DNA of 44,233 bases, from NCBI GenBank assembly GCA_025800105.1, contig JAOXSG010000213.1, forward strand, positions 1-44,233, read 5' to 3'. Under the pieces are notes generated by a model. It saw only the letters and a list, made by a program, of their open reading frames with translations, was not told the origin of the DNA and ran no database searches. The translations under genes and the position numbers were made by a program. Shown here in pieces: positions 32,930-41,477 of the stretch. The stretch comes from Cohaesibacter sp. (lineage in GTDB: Bacteria > Pseudomonadota > Alphaproteobacteria > Rhizobiales > Cohaesibacteraceae). Each line of letters starts with the position of its first letter. The stretch's first letter is position 1.

Positions 32930-33012
32930 AAAAAGGCAAAAAGAAAGGGCCGAAAAACGGCCCCTCAAGTCTTAGGAGGAAACGCCCGTAAAGGGCTGCG
33001 ATAAATATCGCA
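32930..33012 (-). ncRNA. Candidate small RNA with a terminator
   Basis: On the minus strand an alphaproteobacterial -35 CTTGAC (33048-33043) is followed by an AT-rich -10-like stretch and then a compact series of hairpins: GCGATA/TATCGC, GCCC/GGGC, CCTC/GAGG (with CCTCCT partly exposed) and a GC-rich stem GGGCCG/CGGCCC ending in a T-rich run. No open frame fits. It stands in a 545-base gap between the amidohydrolase and bufA. The family is not recognised; the -10 is weak. Confidence 0.4.
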
Positions 33013-33220
33013 CTGCAATAATTGCATTGCAGCGCACAATAAGTCAAGGCTCAGGGATTATTTTCTGACTTTTGAATATATTTATCCCGTTTCAAGAAGA
33101 AAAATAGATGGTTTTACACAAAGCTTTGGGATTGTGAATTTTGTGTTTATTTTTATAAGTAATTGATTTTATTGATTATAATTTCTTATTTTGCTCTGTA
33201 TCACGGCTTTGTGAGCTGGG

Positions 33221-33236
33221 GTGAAAGCGCTCTCAC
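33221..33236. promoter_or_regulatory. Near-perfect 16-bp palindrome upstream of bufA
   Basis: GTGAAAGCGCTCTCAC has one mismatched pair and a GC centre, in the style of LacI-family operators. It lies about 115 bases before the bufA start. No LacI-type gene is in the window. Confidence 0.35.
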
Positions 33237-33351
33237 ATCCAATTCATTTCCCATTGATCGACAAAGCGGACAGGATGGCGTTGTTCGCTGGCAAGGAACA
33301 ACTTGAGAGTGTCGGCGACATCAGTTTCAAACTACGATCTGGGAGACATCC

Positions 33352-33645
33352 ATGTCCAAGAAATCATTTTCCGCAGCAGTAATCGCCGGCGCAGTTGCAA
33401 CCGTTGTATCCGCAGGCGCTCTGACCACCGTTTCCACCACTGGCGCACATGCCGCTGAAATGGAAAAATGCTATGGCGTAGCCCTGAAAGGCGAAAATGA
33501 TTGCGCTGCAGGTCCAGGCACAACCTGTAAAGGCACTTCCACTGTTGACTATCAAGGCAATGCGTGGAAACTGGTTAAAAAAGGCACCTGCACCACCATG
33601 AAAACTCCAAATGGCATGGGTAGCCTTGAGCCTATCAAATCTTAA
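33352..33645 (+). CDS. bufA: Bufferin precursor, DUF2282 family (BufA1-type)
   Basis: The product is 97 residues. A signal peptide (about 1-34, cleaved after AHA) precedes the core with four conserved cysteines: Cys40 in EKCYGVAL, Cys51 in NDCAAGPG, Cys59 in TTCKGTS and Cys80 in KGTCTT. Bufferins are ribosomally made copper-chelating peptides whose cysteines are modified to thiooxazoles by DUF692 enzymes; the modified exported product helps cells withstand copper. It is followed by bufB, bufC and a DoxX gene in one operon that ends in a terminator at 36047. Confidence 0.88.
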   Translation: MSKKSFSAAVIAGAVATVVSAGALTTVSTTGAHAAEMEKCYGVALKGENDCAAGPGTTCKGTSTVDYQGNAWKLVKKGTCTTMKTPNGMGSLEPIKS

Positions 33646-33692
33646 CTTCACCTTCTGCTCCCCCAGGGCAGAATGAAAATAGGATGATAGAA

Positions 33693-34586
33693 ATGACATC
33701 GAACAATCCGATGTCTGTCTTGGCACCAAAACCGATCCCGGCACGCGCCGGGGTCGGGCTTAAGGCAGAACATTATCAAACGATCCTTGAAACAAATCCC
33801 GACATTGGTTGGTTCGAGGTTCACCCGGAAAATTATATGGGAGCGGGCGGCCCGCCTCTGCATTATTTGCGTGAGATTGCTGAGCGTTATCCCTTGTCCT
33901 TGCATGGTGTTGCGGCCTCTATTGGTGCCGATCAGCCCTTGCGGCAGGATCATATTGACCGGTTGAAAGACCTCAACACACGTTACAAGCCCGGCCTGTT
34001 TTCTGAACATTTGGCTTGGTCCAGTCATGACGAGCTTTTTTTCAATGATCTGCTTCCCGTTCCCTATCGCGAGGATAGTCTGGAGCGTGTGATTGAGCAT
34101 GTGGATCAGTTGCAAAGCCATCTTGGACGTCAAATTCTTATTGAGAATCCGTCCGTTTATGTTGCCTTTGCTTCTTCCACGATGACTGAAATTGCGTTTC
34201 TGGAAAAGCTGGTTGAGAAAACCCAATGTGGTTTGTTGCTGGATGTGAACAATGTTTATGTCTCCGCGACCAACCAGAATTACGATCCGGTTGCTTATCT
34301 TGACGCTTTTCCCATTGAGCATGTGGGCGAAATTCATCTGGCAGGCTTTGCCCGTGATGAAGATGATGAGGGCGAAATTCTGCTGATTGACAGCCATGAT
34401 GCCCATGTCGCGGATGCGGTTTGGGATTTGTTTGATCATGCGCTTGTGTGCTCCGGTCCAGTGCCGACCCTTGTGGAATGGGATGCCAATATTCCCACAT
34501 GGGATGTGCTATTTGCCGAAGCCATGCGGGCAGAAGACAAATTGAAGGCTGCGGCCAAACAGCAAGAGATTCGTCATGCTGGATAA
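33693..34586 (+). CDS. bufB: DUF692 multinuclear iron enzyme (BufB-type)
   Basis: The product is 297 residues. AGGA eight bases upstream favours the ATG at 33693 over one at 33684. It has the DUF692 TIM-barrel pattern: GVGLKAEHYQTILE, GWFEVHPENYMG, LSLHGVAASIG, FSEHLAW, ILIENPSVY, LLLDVNNVYV and IHLAGFARD, supplying the His/Glu/Asp/Asn ligands of the iron centre. In bufferin systems it oxidises precursor cysteines to thiooxazoles. It lies 47 bases after bufA and its end overlaps the start of bufC by 11 bases. Confidence 0.92.
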   Translation: MTSNNPMSVLAPKPIPARAGVGLKAEHYQTILETNPDIGWFEVHPENYMGAGGPPLHYLREIAERYPLSLHGVAASIGADQPLRQDHIDRLKDLNTRYKPGLFSEHLAWSSHDELFFNDLLPVPYREDSLERVIEHVDQLQSHLGRQILIENPSVYVAFASSTMTEIAFLEKLVEKTQCGLLLDVNNVYVSATNQNYDPVAYLDAFPIEHVGEIHLAGFARDEDDEGEILLIDSHDAHVADAVWDLFDHALVCSGPVPTLVEWDANIPTWDVLFAEAMRAEDKLKAAAKQQEIRHAG

Positions 34587-35382
34587 TCAGCTCAATCTTG
34601 CGCCAATGCCGCCTTTGATTATCGATCAGGCGGCTTTTTCCAAAGGCTTGCTTGATGCAGAGATGCCAACGCCTTTGGATGTGGTGGGACCGGCAAAAGG
34701 CAAAAAGGCCAACAAGCGTTATAATGTTTATCGCAACAATGTGATTGTTGGTCTGACAGAATCCTTGATGGCGACTTATCCGGTTGTGCATCAATTGGTG
34801 GGAGATGAGTTTTTTAGGGCCATGACTCCGGTCTATGTGCGCCATACTCCGCCTATTTGTGCCATGCTGGCTGAATATGGCAAAGATTATCCAGATTTCT
34901 TGCAAGGCTTTGAGCCGGTTGCAGATGTGCCTTATTTGCCAGATGTGGCAAGGCTGGAACAGGCATGGTTGCAGAGCTATCATTCTGCTGATGCGGTGGC
35001 GCTGGATCCTGCCGCTTTGCAAAGTGTGCCGCAAGAGCAATTGGGGGATATTGTTTTTAGCTTTCATCCTGCTTGCCGGTTAATCCGCTCTGACTATCCG
35101 ATCCATTCGATTTGGGCGGCGCATAAACAAGATGATCCTGCGGCTCATATGGCAGAAATTGCCTTGATGCCAGAGGATGTGTTGATTACGCGGCCCGGCT
35201 TGGAGATTACCGTGATCGCTTTGCCAGAAGGGGGAGGGGCTTTCATTGCCGCTCTCATGGCAGGCAAAAGTTTGGCAGATGCCGCCCAAGAGGCAGCAGA
35301 TCACAATCCGGCTTTCGATCTGGCCCAGAATTTGGGCGGTTTGCTCGAAACTGGGGCTTTGCACAGCCTGAATGTGGCATAA
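34576..35382 (+). CDS. bufC: DUF2063 protein, DUF692 partner (BufC-type)
   Basis: The product is 268 residues. The N-terminal DUF2063 domain is visible as RYNVYRNNVIVGLTESLMAT and DEFFRAMTPVYVRHTPP, with the LEQAWLQSYHS segment following. The protein acts as a precursor-recognition partner that hands the bufferin to the DUF692 enzyme. The start overlaps bufB, so the two are coupled and made in similar amounts. Confidence 0.9.
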   Translation: MLDNQLNLAPMPPLIIDQAAFSKGLLDAEMPTPLDVVGPAKGKKANKRYNVYRNNVIVGLTESLMATYPVVHQLVGDEFFRAMTPVYVRHTPPICAMLAEYGKDYPDFLQGFEPVADVPYLPDVARLEQAWLQSYHSADAVALDPAALQSVPQEQLGDIVFSFHPACRLIRSDYPIHSIWAAHKQDDPAAHMAEIALMPEDVLITRPGLEITVIALPEGGGAFIAALMAGKSLADAAQEAADHNPAFDLAQNLGGLLETGALHSLNVA

Positions 35383-35429
35383 TAAAATTAAAACAAGACA
35401 CAATATCCTGTTGGGAAAGGCAATTCGAC

Positions 35430-36005
35430 ATGACACTGATCAATCAATTGCAACTGTTGCATCAACGTATTTTTCAAATCATAGAAACGGCCCTGAATGG
35501 CTGGTTTTTGGGGCTGGTGGCACGCCTTGTTTTTGGTAGTGTTCTATTCTTTCTGTTTTTCAATGCAGGTTTGAGCAAAGTGGGGGAAGGGTTTTTCGGC
35601 CTTTTCTCGCCCTCTGCGGGGGCCTATGCGCAAGTTGTGCCGCATATTGCCGAAGCGGTGGTGTATGACACCTCGAAAATTGCCTTCTTTCCATGGACCA
35701 TCATTGTGATTGCAGGCACCATTGCTGAAATTGTGCTGCCCATCACCATTCTGACCGGTCTCTTTACCCGCATTTCCAGTCTGGCTTTCATTGGGGTGAT
35801 TGCTGTCATGACCTTTGTTGACATCACCTTGCATGGGGTTGGAGCAGAGACGATTGGGGCTTTCTTTGATCAGCAACATAATGCGGAAATTTCGGATCAG
35901 CGCCTGTTGTGGATTTTCCCGCTGCTTTATCTGATCATCAAAGGACCGGGCAAAATTTCGCTGGATTATGTTTTATCCAAAGTCTGGGCTAACCGTTCGG
36001 CCTGA
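35430..36005 (+). CDS. DoxX-family membrane protein of the bufferin operon
   Basis: The product is 191 residues with four membrane helices of the DoxX/DoxD type (about 27-47, 81-100, 108-128 and 151-170) and the segment ARLVFGSVLFFLFFNAGLSK. DoxX proteins are common last genes of bufABC operons; the role may be redox or metal related but is unproven. It starts 47 bases after bufC and the operon terminates at 36047-36075. Confidence 0.85.
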   Translation: MTLINQLQLLHQRIFQIIETALNGWFLGLVARLVFGSVLFFLFFNAGLSKVGEGFFGLFSPSAGAYAQVVPHIAEAVVYDTSKIAFFPWTIIVIAGTIAEIVLPITILTGLFTRISSLAFIGVIAVMTFVDITLHGVGAETIGAFFDQQHNAEISDQRLLWIFPLLYLIIKGPGKISLDYVLSKVWANRSA

Positions 36006-36046
36006 TGCCAACAATCTTGCATGAAGATCTTGCCTTTGGGTGTTTA

Positions 36047-36075
36047 GGAAGGGATAGTGATATCCCTTCCTTTTT
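36047..36075 (+). terminator. Terminator of the bufferin operon
   Basis: GGAAGGGATA and TATCCCTTCC form a perfect 10-bp stem around GTGA, followed by five Ts. Confidence 0.88.
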
Positions 36076-36101
36076 GTTTGACATATCCAAGGTCACATTC
36101 G

Positions 36102-37154
36102 ATGTTTTTTGCCAGCGATAACTGGGCCGGTGCCTCAGAGCCAATCATGCAGGCTTTGGCGCAGCATAATCAGGGCTATAGTCCGGCTTATGGTGAGGAT
36201 GCTCTCACAGCCCATATCACTCAGACATTTCGAGATATTTTTGAGACAGACTGTGATGTCTGGATGGTTGCGACCGGCACGGCGGCCAATGCTTTGGCGC
36301 TGTCTTGTGCAAGCGAGCCGGGCGGGGCCGTCTTTTGTCATAAGGATGCGCATATCCGGGTTGATGAATGTGGCGCGCCGGAATTTTTATCCTCTGGGGC
36401 GCGGATGTGGGGCTTGGATGGGCGTCATGGCAAATTGACGCCTGAAACAATCCAACAGGGATTTGAGGAAATCCCGCAAGGGGTTGTGCATCATGGCATG
36501 GCCAATGCCATTTCTCTTTCTCAAGCCAGCGAAGCGGGCACGGCTTATTCGATTGCTGAGATTGAACGCATATCGGAGCTGGCCAAACAGCGTGATCTGG
36601 CCCTACATATGGATGGGGCGCGGTTTGTCAATGCCCTTGTCTCGCTCGATTGCAGCCCCGCGCAAATGACGTGGCAGGTGGGGGTTGATATGCTCTCATT
36701 CGGCGCAACGAAAAATGGCGCATGGGCGGCAGAGGCTGTTGTCTTTTTCAATCGACAATTGGGACGGAATTTTGAGTATCGGCGCAAGCGTGCGGGGCAT
36801 CTCTTTTCCAAAATGCGCTTTGCTGCGGCACAATTTGATGGCTATTTCAAAGATGATCACTGGCTTGACAATGCCCGTCATGCCAATGCCATGGCAGAGC
36901 AATTGGTCAAGGGAATAGAGGCAAGCCCCGTTGCCAAATTGGCATGGGAGAGTCAGTCCAACGAGGTTTTTGTCTCTTTGCCTCATGAGTTGGCCAAGCG
37001 GTTGGAACAGGCCGGAGCGGCCTTTCATGAATGGCCATCGAATATTTTAGCAAAGCAAGACAGGCCACAAGCTGGGCATAGCCTTTATCGGCTTGTTTGC
37101 TCTTATCGCACGCGTGAAGATGAGGTGCAGGACTTTTTGCGCTATTTGGCATGA
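36102..37154 (+). CDS. ltaE: Low-specificity L-threonine aldolase (PLP-dependent)
   Basis: The product is 350 residues from the ATG at 36102 (MFFASDNWAGASEP). Fold-type I PLP motifs are visible: TGTAANALAL, an HIRVDECGAPEF segment, LHMDGARFVNAL (Asp for the pyridine nitrogen) and the Schiff-base lysine in SFGATKNG. It cleaves L-threonine or L-allo-threonine to glycine and acetaldehyde. It lies just past the bufferin operon terminator and forms its own unit. Confidence 0.9.
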   Translation: MFFASDNWAGASEPIMQALAQHNQGYSPAYGEDALTAHITQTFRDIFETDCDVWMVATGTAANALALSCASEPGGAVFCHKDAHIRVDECGAPEFLSSGARMWGLDGRHGKLTPETIQQGFEEIPQGVVHHGMANAISLSQASEAGTAYSIAEIERISELAKQRDLALHMDGARFVNALVSLDCSPAQMTWQVGVDMLSFGATKNGAWAAEAVVFFNRQLGRNFEYRRKRAGHLFSKMRFAAAQFDGYFKDDHWLDNARHANAMAEQLVKGIEASPVAKLAWESQSNEVFVSLPHELAKRLEQAGAAFHEWPSNILAKQDRPQAGHSLYRLVCSYRTREDEVQDFLRYLA

Positions 37155-37156
37155 GA

Positions 37157-37182
37157 GGCTGGCTCGGCTCAGGACTTTTAAT
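37157..37182 (-). repeat. Fragment of the MITE-like repeat
   Basis: Read on the minus strand, ATTAAAAGTCCTGAGC followed by a GAGCCAGCC stretch matches one end of the 128-bp repeats at 41780 and 44104. It lies between the convergent threonine-aldolase and EamA genes and includes the EamA stop codon. Confidence 0.55.
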
Positions 37183-38071
37183 AGATAAAAATCAGGGTTG
37201 AGCCGATGATGACCAGAGCGGCACCCAGCCATGCGCCCAGTGCTGGGCGCTCTCCTGTTTTGTACCAAAGAATTGGCAGCATCATGGCAGGGGTGGTGGC
37301 GGAGAGGGACGCGACGATGCCGATTTCGCCAATGGAAAAGGCATAGAGCAGCAAGGTCATGCCAAGACCCATGGAGATCAGGCCGGACCCGGCTGTTTGC
37401 CAGATGGTTGAGGCATCAAGCTTTCCCGCAGGTTTGACCGCTTGCATGGGCAGCCAGCTGATGACAAACAGGCTGATGGCGGCGATGGCAACGCGAATGG
37501 CAGAGACTGCAATGGGGTCTGCACCATCCAAAAGGGCTGGTTTGATAATTAGCGAGCCAACGGCCTGACCGGCTGCGGCCAACAGTCCCCAGAGGATGCC
37601 AATCCATAACAGGCCCTTGACGCTTTCCCATTTGTGGATCTGGTCTTTTCTTTTGCCAAATAAAATGGCCATCATCACACCAATGATCACCAAAAGGGTG
37701 CCGAGCAATTCTTGCCAGCCGAGAATCTCACTAAAAATATGCCATGACAGAAAAGTCGCCATGGGGGCGTTGGTGGCAAAGAGAATGCCGGTTCTGCGGG
37801 GGCCCAGACGCCGCATGGTGATGAAGAGGGCCGTGTCCCCAAGGACAATGCCAATGATGGCGCTCCAGACAATGGCGTCCATATGGGACCATTGGATGCT
37901 GCCCCATGTGCCGATTGCACTGGTATAGAGGATCAGCATCAAGGCAACGATGCTCATGCGCAGGCGGCTGAAGGCAATGGAGCCGAGTTTTTCGACCGGG
38001 TTGGCAGACATAAGGCTGCCAATGGCCCAAGACGCAGCGGCGGCAAGAGCCGCAATTTCAGCTCCGAACAT
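37178..38071 (-). CDS. EamA/DMT-superfamily transporter
   Basis: The product is 297 residues from the ATG at 38069-38071, preceded by GGAG; in-frame starts slightly upstream lack a site. It has about ten membrane helices in two EamA repeats (first repeat opens ALAAAASWAIGSLMSA; second opens WIGILWGLLAAAGQAVGSLI). Such proteins export amino acids or metabolites; the substrate cannot be deduced. It converges on the threonine aldolase gene, and its last codons lie in a fragment of the MITE-like repeat. Confidence 0.85.
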   Translation of the reverse strand: MFGAEIAALAAAASWAIGSLMSANPVEKLGSIAFSRLRMSIVALMLILYTSAIGTWGSIQWSHMDAIVWSAIIGIVLGDTALFITMRRLGPRRTGILFATNAPMATFLSWHIFSEILGWQELLGTLLVIIGVMMAILFGKRKDQIHKWESVKGLLWIGILWGLLAAAGQAVGSLIIKPALLDGADPIAVSAIRVAIAAISLFVISWLPMQAVKPAGKLDASTIWQTAGSGLISMGLGMTLLLYAFSIGEIGIVASLSATTPAMMLPILWYKTGERPALGAWLGAALVIIGSTLIFIY

Positions 38072-38170
38072 ATCAAGCTCCATGAAAGACAAGGCAGGAT
38101 GAAAGACAAGGCAGGCATTGCAAGGAAGGAATCGAACAGGATATGTGTTCGCGATCAGATATCTATAGTT

Positions 38171-38395
38171 ATGAGTCGCCGGTCTTTGTCTGTCAATCCT
38201 GTATCTGGCCTGTATCTTGTCTGCATTTTTGGGGTGTTTGGGCTGTTTTATATGCCTTATAAAGGCTTTATGGCAGAGAAGGGCATGGTTACAGGGGCCA
38301 GTTTTGTTATGACTTGGTGCTTTTGTTGGATTGCTATCAAGATTCTAGGTGAGAGCCTTGAATTGCTGGTTGACAAGCTTTGTTTGGAATCGTAG
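38171..38395 (+). CDS. Small two-helix membrane protein, hypothetical
   Basis: The product is 74 residues with two predicted membrane helices (about 12-28 and 37-58), the second rich in aromatic residues ([15 protein letters not shown]). No clear ribosome binding site precedes the ATG. It is followed by a terminator-like hairpin at 38412-38432. It could be a genuine small membrane protein; evidence is moderate. Confidence 0.45.
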   Translation: MSRRSLSVNPVSGLYLVCIFGVFGLFYMPYKGFMAEKGMVTGASFVMTWCFCWIAIKILGESLELLVDKLCLES

Positions 38396-38411
38396 GTTCT
38401 GCTCGAATTTT

Positions 38412-38432
38412 GCGCGCCTCGGCGCGCTTTTT
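38412..38432 (+). terminator. Terminator-like hairpin in front of rpmJ
   Basis: GCGCGC and GCGCGC around CTCG, followed by TTTTT. It lies 34 bases before the rpmJ start, so it either ends the upstream small gene or acts as an attenuator in the rpmJ leader. Confidence 0.65.
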
Positions 38433-38465
38433 GTTTCGCAGAAAAAATGGCCGAGGCTTGGAACA

Positions 38466-38591
38466 ATGAAAATCAAGAATTCGCTGAAAGCTCTTGCCAA
38501 GCGTCACCGTGATAACCGCATGGTTCGCCGCAAGGGTCGTGTTTATATCATCAATAAGAAGAATCCTCGTTTTAAGGCTCGTCAGGGCTAA
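38466..38591 (+). CDS. rpmJ: 50S ribosomal protein L36
   Basis: The product is 41 residues ([20 protein letters not shown], then [20 protein letters not shown]), the longer cysteine-free L36 form usual in alphaproteobacteria. It lacks the zinc-binding cysteines of the classic form. It is monocistronic, ending in a strong terminator at 38624-38656. Confidence 0.95.
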   Translation: MKIKNSLKALAKRHRDNRMVRRKGRVYIINKKNPRFKARQG

Positions 38592-38623
38592 GAGATATTC
38601 TTTCTATTTTGATTTTGCATCAA

Positions 38624-38656
38624 ACGCGCCAAGAGATAATCTTGGCGCGTTTTTTG
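38624..38656 (+). terminator. Terminator of rpmJ
   Basis: ACGCGCCAAGA and TCTTGGCGCGT around a short loop, followed by six Ts. Confidence 0.88.
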
Positions 38657-38705
38657 TATGCGTAGTTTTTTTGTGCGTTTGATTGATTGCTGACAAACAT
38701 GCAAA

Positions 38706-38734
38706 GAAAAAGAGGCCGGTTTGGCCTCTTTTTG
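38706..38734 (-). terminator. Terminator of the pyk operon
   Basis: AAAAAGAGGCC and GGCCTCTTTTT form a symmetric hairpin with a T tract on the minus strand, 48 bases beyond the pyk stop. Confidence 0.85.
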
Positions 38735-38781
38735 ATTCCATTTCGCTGGAGGCTCATCAATGCCATTCAGCAGAGCTGGCA

Positions 38782-40218
38782 TTAAATGCCGCCTAAGCCA
38801 TCACTGCCGATGAAGGCAATGCGCAGCATGTTGGTGGCGCCGGGTGTGCCCAAGGGGACGCCTGCGGTGATGATGACGCGCTGGCCGGGTTTGGCAAAGC
38901 CTTCCTGATAGGAGAGGCGGCAGGCGCGATCGACCATATCATCCAGATCTCTTGCATCGTCAGAGGTGACGCAATGCAGGCCCCAGCATAGGGCCAGACG
39001 GCGTGCTGTTTTGGGGATGGGGCTGAGGGTGATGATCGGGGTTTGTGGCCGCTCGCGGGCAGCGCGAAGGCCCGTTGTGCCAGAGGATGTGTAACAGACA
39101 ATGGCGGCAAGATTGAGGGTTTCTGCCATTTGCCGGGCGGCGGCAGAGACAGCATCCGCGCCGGTTGCCTCTGGTTCTGCGCGCTGGGCATAGATGATTG
39201 AGCTGTAATTTGGATCTTGCTCAACTTCTTCTGCAATGCTGTTCATGGTGGAGACTGCTTCAACGGGGAAGGAGCCTGCCGCTGATTCTGCACTGAGCAT
39301 GATGGCGTCCGCACCTTCAAACACCGCAGTTGCCACGTCGGAGACTTCGGCGCGGGTTGGGGTTGGGCTTTGAATCATGCTTTCTAGCATTTGCGTGGCA
39401 ACCACAACGGGCTTGCCAGCCTTGCGGGCGGCGCGAGTGATCTGTTTTTGGACGCCGGGCACCCGTTGCAGGGGCATCTCGACCCCCAAATCGCCACGGG
39501 CCACCATGATGGCATCTGACAATTCAATAATTTCGTTCAAGCGATCGACCGCTTGGGGCTTTTCGATTTTTGCCAGAACTCCAACGCGACCGCGCGAGAG
39601 TTTGCGAACTTCTGCGACATCTTCGGGGCGCTGGACAAAGGATAGGGCAAGCCAGTCAACTTCGGCTTCTACAGCGGCGTCCAGATCTGAGCGGTCTTTT
39701 TCTGTCAGGGCAGAGAAGGACAAGGTGCTATCGGGGAAGGAAATGCCTTTTCTATCCGAGATCGGGCCGCCATTGATCACTTCGGTGACAATGCTGTCCT
39801 GGGTGACATCAATGGCTTTGACGCGCACTTTGCCGTCATCGAGCAACAAAAGATCGCCGATTTTGACCGAGCCAAAAATTTCTGGGTGGGGGAGTTGGAT
39901 ACGGGTCTCATTGCCCGGCTCATCGGACATGTCCAATGTGAATGTTTGCCCGTCCTGCAAATCAACCGTGGTATTGGCAAATTTACCAAGACGTAATTTG
40001 GGGCCTTGCAGGTCGGCAAGAATACCGATGGGGCGGCCAACCTGCTGCTCGACACTGCGAATCTTTCGCACATAATCGCGCAGCATCTCATGGTTTGAGT
40101 GGCTCATATTGATGCGAAAGACATCGGCACCTGCGAGAAAAAGTTCCTTGATTTGGCTTTCTTCTTTGGATGCCGGACCCAATGTGGCGAGAATTTTGAC
40201 TTTCCGCTTACGTCTCAT
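38782..40218 (-). CDS. pyk: Pyruvate kinase
   Basis: The product is 478 residues, full length. Motifs include KILATLGPAS and IRINMSH near the N-terminus, LADLQGPKLRLGKF, the lysine/acid-base segment AKIEKPQAVDRL, the metal and substrate loop MVARGDLGVEMPLQRVP, and AEVSDVATAVFEGADAIMLS. It converts phosphoenolpyruvate and ADP to pyruvate and ATP, last step of glycolysis. It follows the DUF1036 gene by 22 bases; the pair forms an operon typical of alphaproteobacteria. Confidence 0.95.
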   Translation of the reverse strand: MRRKRKVKILATLGPASKEESQIKELFLAGADVFRINMSHSNHEMLRDYVRKIRSVEQQVGRPIGILADLQGPKLRLGKFANTTVDLQDGQTFTLDMSDEPGNETRIQLPHPEIFGSVKIGDLLLLDDGKVRVKAIDVTQDSIVTEVINGGPISDRKGISFPDSTLSFSALTEKDRSDLDAAVEAEVDWLALSFVQRPEDVAEVRKLSRGRVGVLAKIEKPQAVDRLNEIIELSDAIMVARGDLGVEMPLQRVPGVQKQITRAARKAGKPVVVATQMLESMIQSPTPTRAEVSDVATAVFEGADAIMLSAESAAGSFPVEAVSTMNSIAEEVEQDPNYSSIIYAQRAEPEATGADAVSAAARQMAETLNLAAIVCYTSSGTTGLRAARERPQTPIITLSPIPKTARRLALCWGLHCVTSDDARDLDDMVDRACRLSYQEGFAKPGQRVIITAGVPLGTPGATNMLRIAFIGSDGLGGI

Positions 40219-40240
40219 GGGTTGAGTTGCCTTTCTGTTG

Positions 40241-40657
40241 CTATTTTTGATCGGTCAATTGAACGGTATAATCCTGCTTGCCTGCGGTATCGACTTCATA
40301 AAAGCCGGTTTTCTCAAAGCCACGGGCGACGCATTCCTTGACGCCTTTGATGGTGAATTGCTTGTCTTGGGTGCACATGAAGTTTTTTCCCACCCATTTG
40401 CCGCCTTTGTCATAATCAATGGCATGGACGAGGAATTTTGTGCTCACCAAATCGCCCATCAGGACGGTATCACATTCATCTTTTTCCAAATTCCACCAGC
40501 CTTCGCTGATCCATTCGCCATTAAGCTGATAGCCAATGGCTAGACCGACTGTACTCTCGGTTCTGTTACAAACGCGCAAATCTGCTTTGGCGATTGTCAG
40601 GTTTGCACAGAAAAGAAGGCAGGCAAGCGCCAGAGATGGAAAAAAATGCTTGGACAT
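40241..40657 (-). CDS. Exported DUF1036 protein
   Basis: The product is 138 residues from the ATG at 40655-40657. A signal peptide (about 1-25, cleaved after AKA) precedes the DUF1036 domain: DLRVCNRTESTVGLAIGYQL, then GWWNL and the ECDTVL segment, with four cysteines in the mature part. The family is largely alphaproteobacterial and often precedes pyk; its function is unknown. The same operon serves pyk, 22 bases downstream. Confidence 0.88.
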   Translation of the reverse strand: MSKHFFPSLALACLLFCANLTIAKADLRVCNRTESTVGLAIGYQLNGEWISEGWWNLEKDECDTVLMGDLVSTKFLVHAIDYDKGGKWVGKNFMCTQDKQFTIKGVKECVARGFEKTGFYEVDTAGKQDYTVQLTDQK

Positions 40658-40862
40658 GGGGCGATATACTTGAAGCTTGGCAGCTATGGAGCTGAGTGTC
40701 ATTGGTTTTTGGGTGCAAAAGGTGCAAACCGCTCTTTGTTTCGCGTATTCGCGCCCCTGCTGTCAATGTTGGTATGGTCGAAAGTCGAAATGAATCGGGG
40801 TCGGGGAGCATTCTTTTGCGCAATGTTGGATTAATTGTGGCCTTTTTTGCTCTTGGGCCGCT

Positions 40863-40890
40863 GGCCGCTTGTTTTTGTGAAAAAGCGGCC
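40863..40890. other. Hairpin in the gap between the DUF1036 and DUF1244 genes
   Basis: GGCCGCTT and AAGCGGCC form a perfect 8-bp stem around a 12-base loop. The gap 40658-41036 otherwise holds promoter sequence and the small repeat remnant at 40923-40972; no gene is seen. Confidence 0.4.
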
Positions 40891-40922
40891 TATTTGTTCT
40901 AACAAATTTGAGCGGATGAACC

Positions 40923-40972
40923 GATTTAAAAGTCCTGAGCCAGCCTAACTCTTATGCGAAGACTTTTAAATC
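40923..40972. repeat. Short derivative of the MITE-like repeat
   Basis: 50 bases with the terminal inverted repeats GATTTAAAAGTC and GACTTTTAAATC and only a remnant (CTGAGCCAGCC) of the inner sequence of the 128-bp copies. Confidence 0.65.
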
Positions 40973-41036
40973 TGGCCTTGAAGACAGACAGGAATGTTGA
41001 GCTGCTGTTATGCAGTTTGACAGCAGAGAGGATAAT

Positions 41037-41336
41037 ATGATGGATCAGCAAACCCGGACCGAATTGGAAGCGGCGGCCTTTCGTCGGTTGGTTGCGCATT
41101 TGCAAGAGCGGACCGATGCCCAGAATATTGATATGATGAATTTGGCCGGTTTTTGCCGCAATTGTCTGTCGCGCTGGTATATGGAAGCGGCCAATGAAGC
41201 AGGGCAGGATATGTCAAAAGAGCAAGCCCGGGAAATTGTCTATGGCATGCCGTATGATGACTGGAAGGCCAAATATCAGACAGAGGCCAATCAGGAACAG
41301 CTTGAAGCTTTTAAAATCAGCCATAATCACGATTAA
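41037..41336 (+). CDS. DUF1244 family protein
   Basis: The product is 99 residues. GAGAGGA before the ATG at 41037 supports this start over an upstream in-frame ATG at 41010. The family signature is AAFRRLVAHLQERTDAQNID, then NLAGFCRNCLSRWY with two cysteines, then GMPYDDWKAKYQ. It is a small helical protein common in proteobacteria; function unknown. Confidence 0.88.
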   Translation: MMDQQTRTELEAAAFRRLVAHLQERTDAQNIDMMNLAGFCRNCLSRWYMEAANEAGQDMSKEQAREIVYGMPYDDWKAKYQTEANQEQLEAFKISHNHD

Positions 41337-41477
41337 GCCACAGATGGTGCCTCAATTGGAGCCATGTTAAAGACTTGGCAAGGGTTTGTTGGTTAAGCCA
41401 AGGTAAATATCGGCTTGTCAGGATGGGCTGGCCATATGGCACCGGGTGTTGTTGTTCTATTCGAAACGGAGAATTTT

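Noticed and set aside
34138-35067. Long minus-strand frame across bufB and bufC
   Set aside because: It is antisense to two well-supported, overlapping genes; the product is low-complexity His/Gln-rich.
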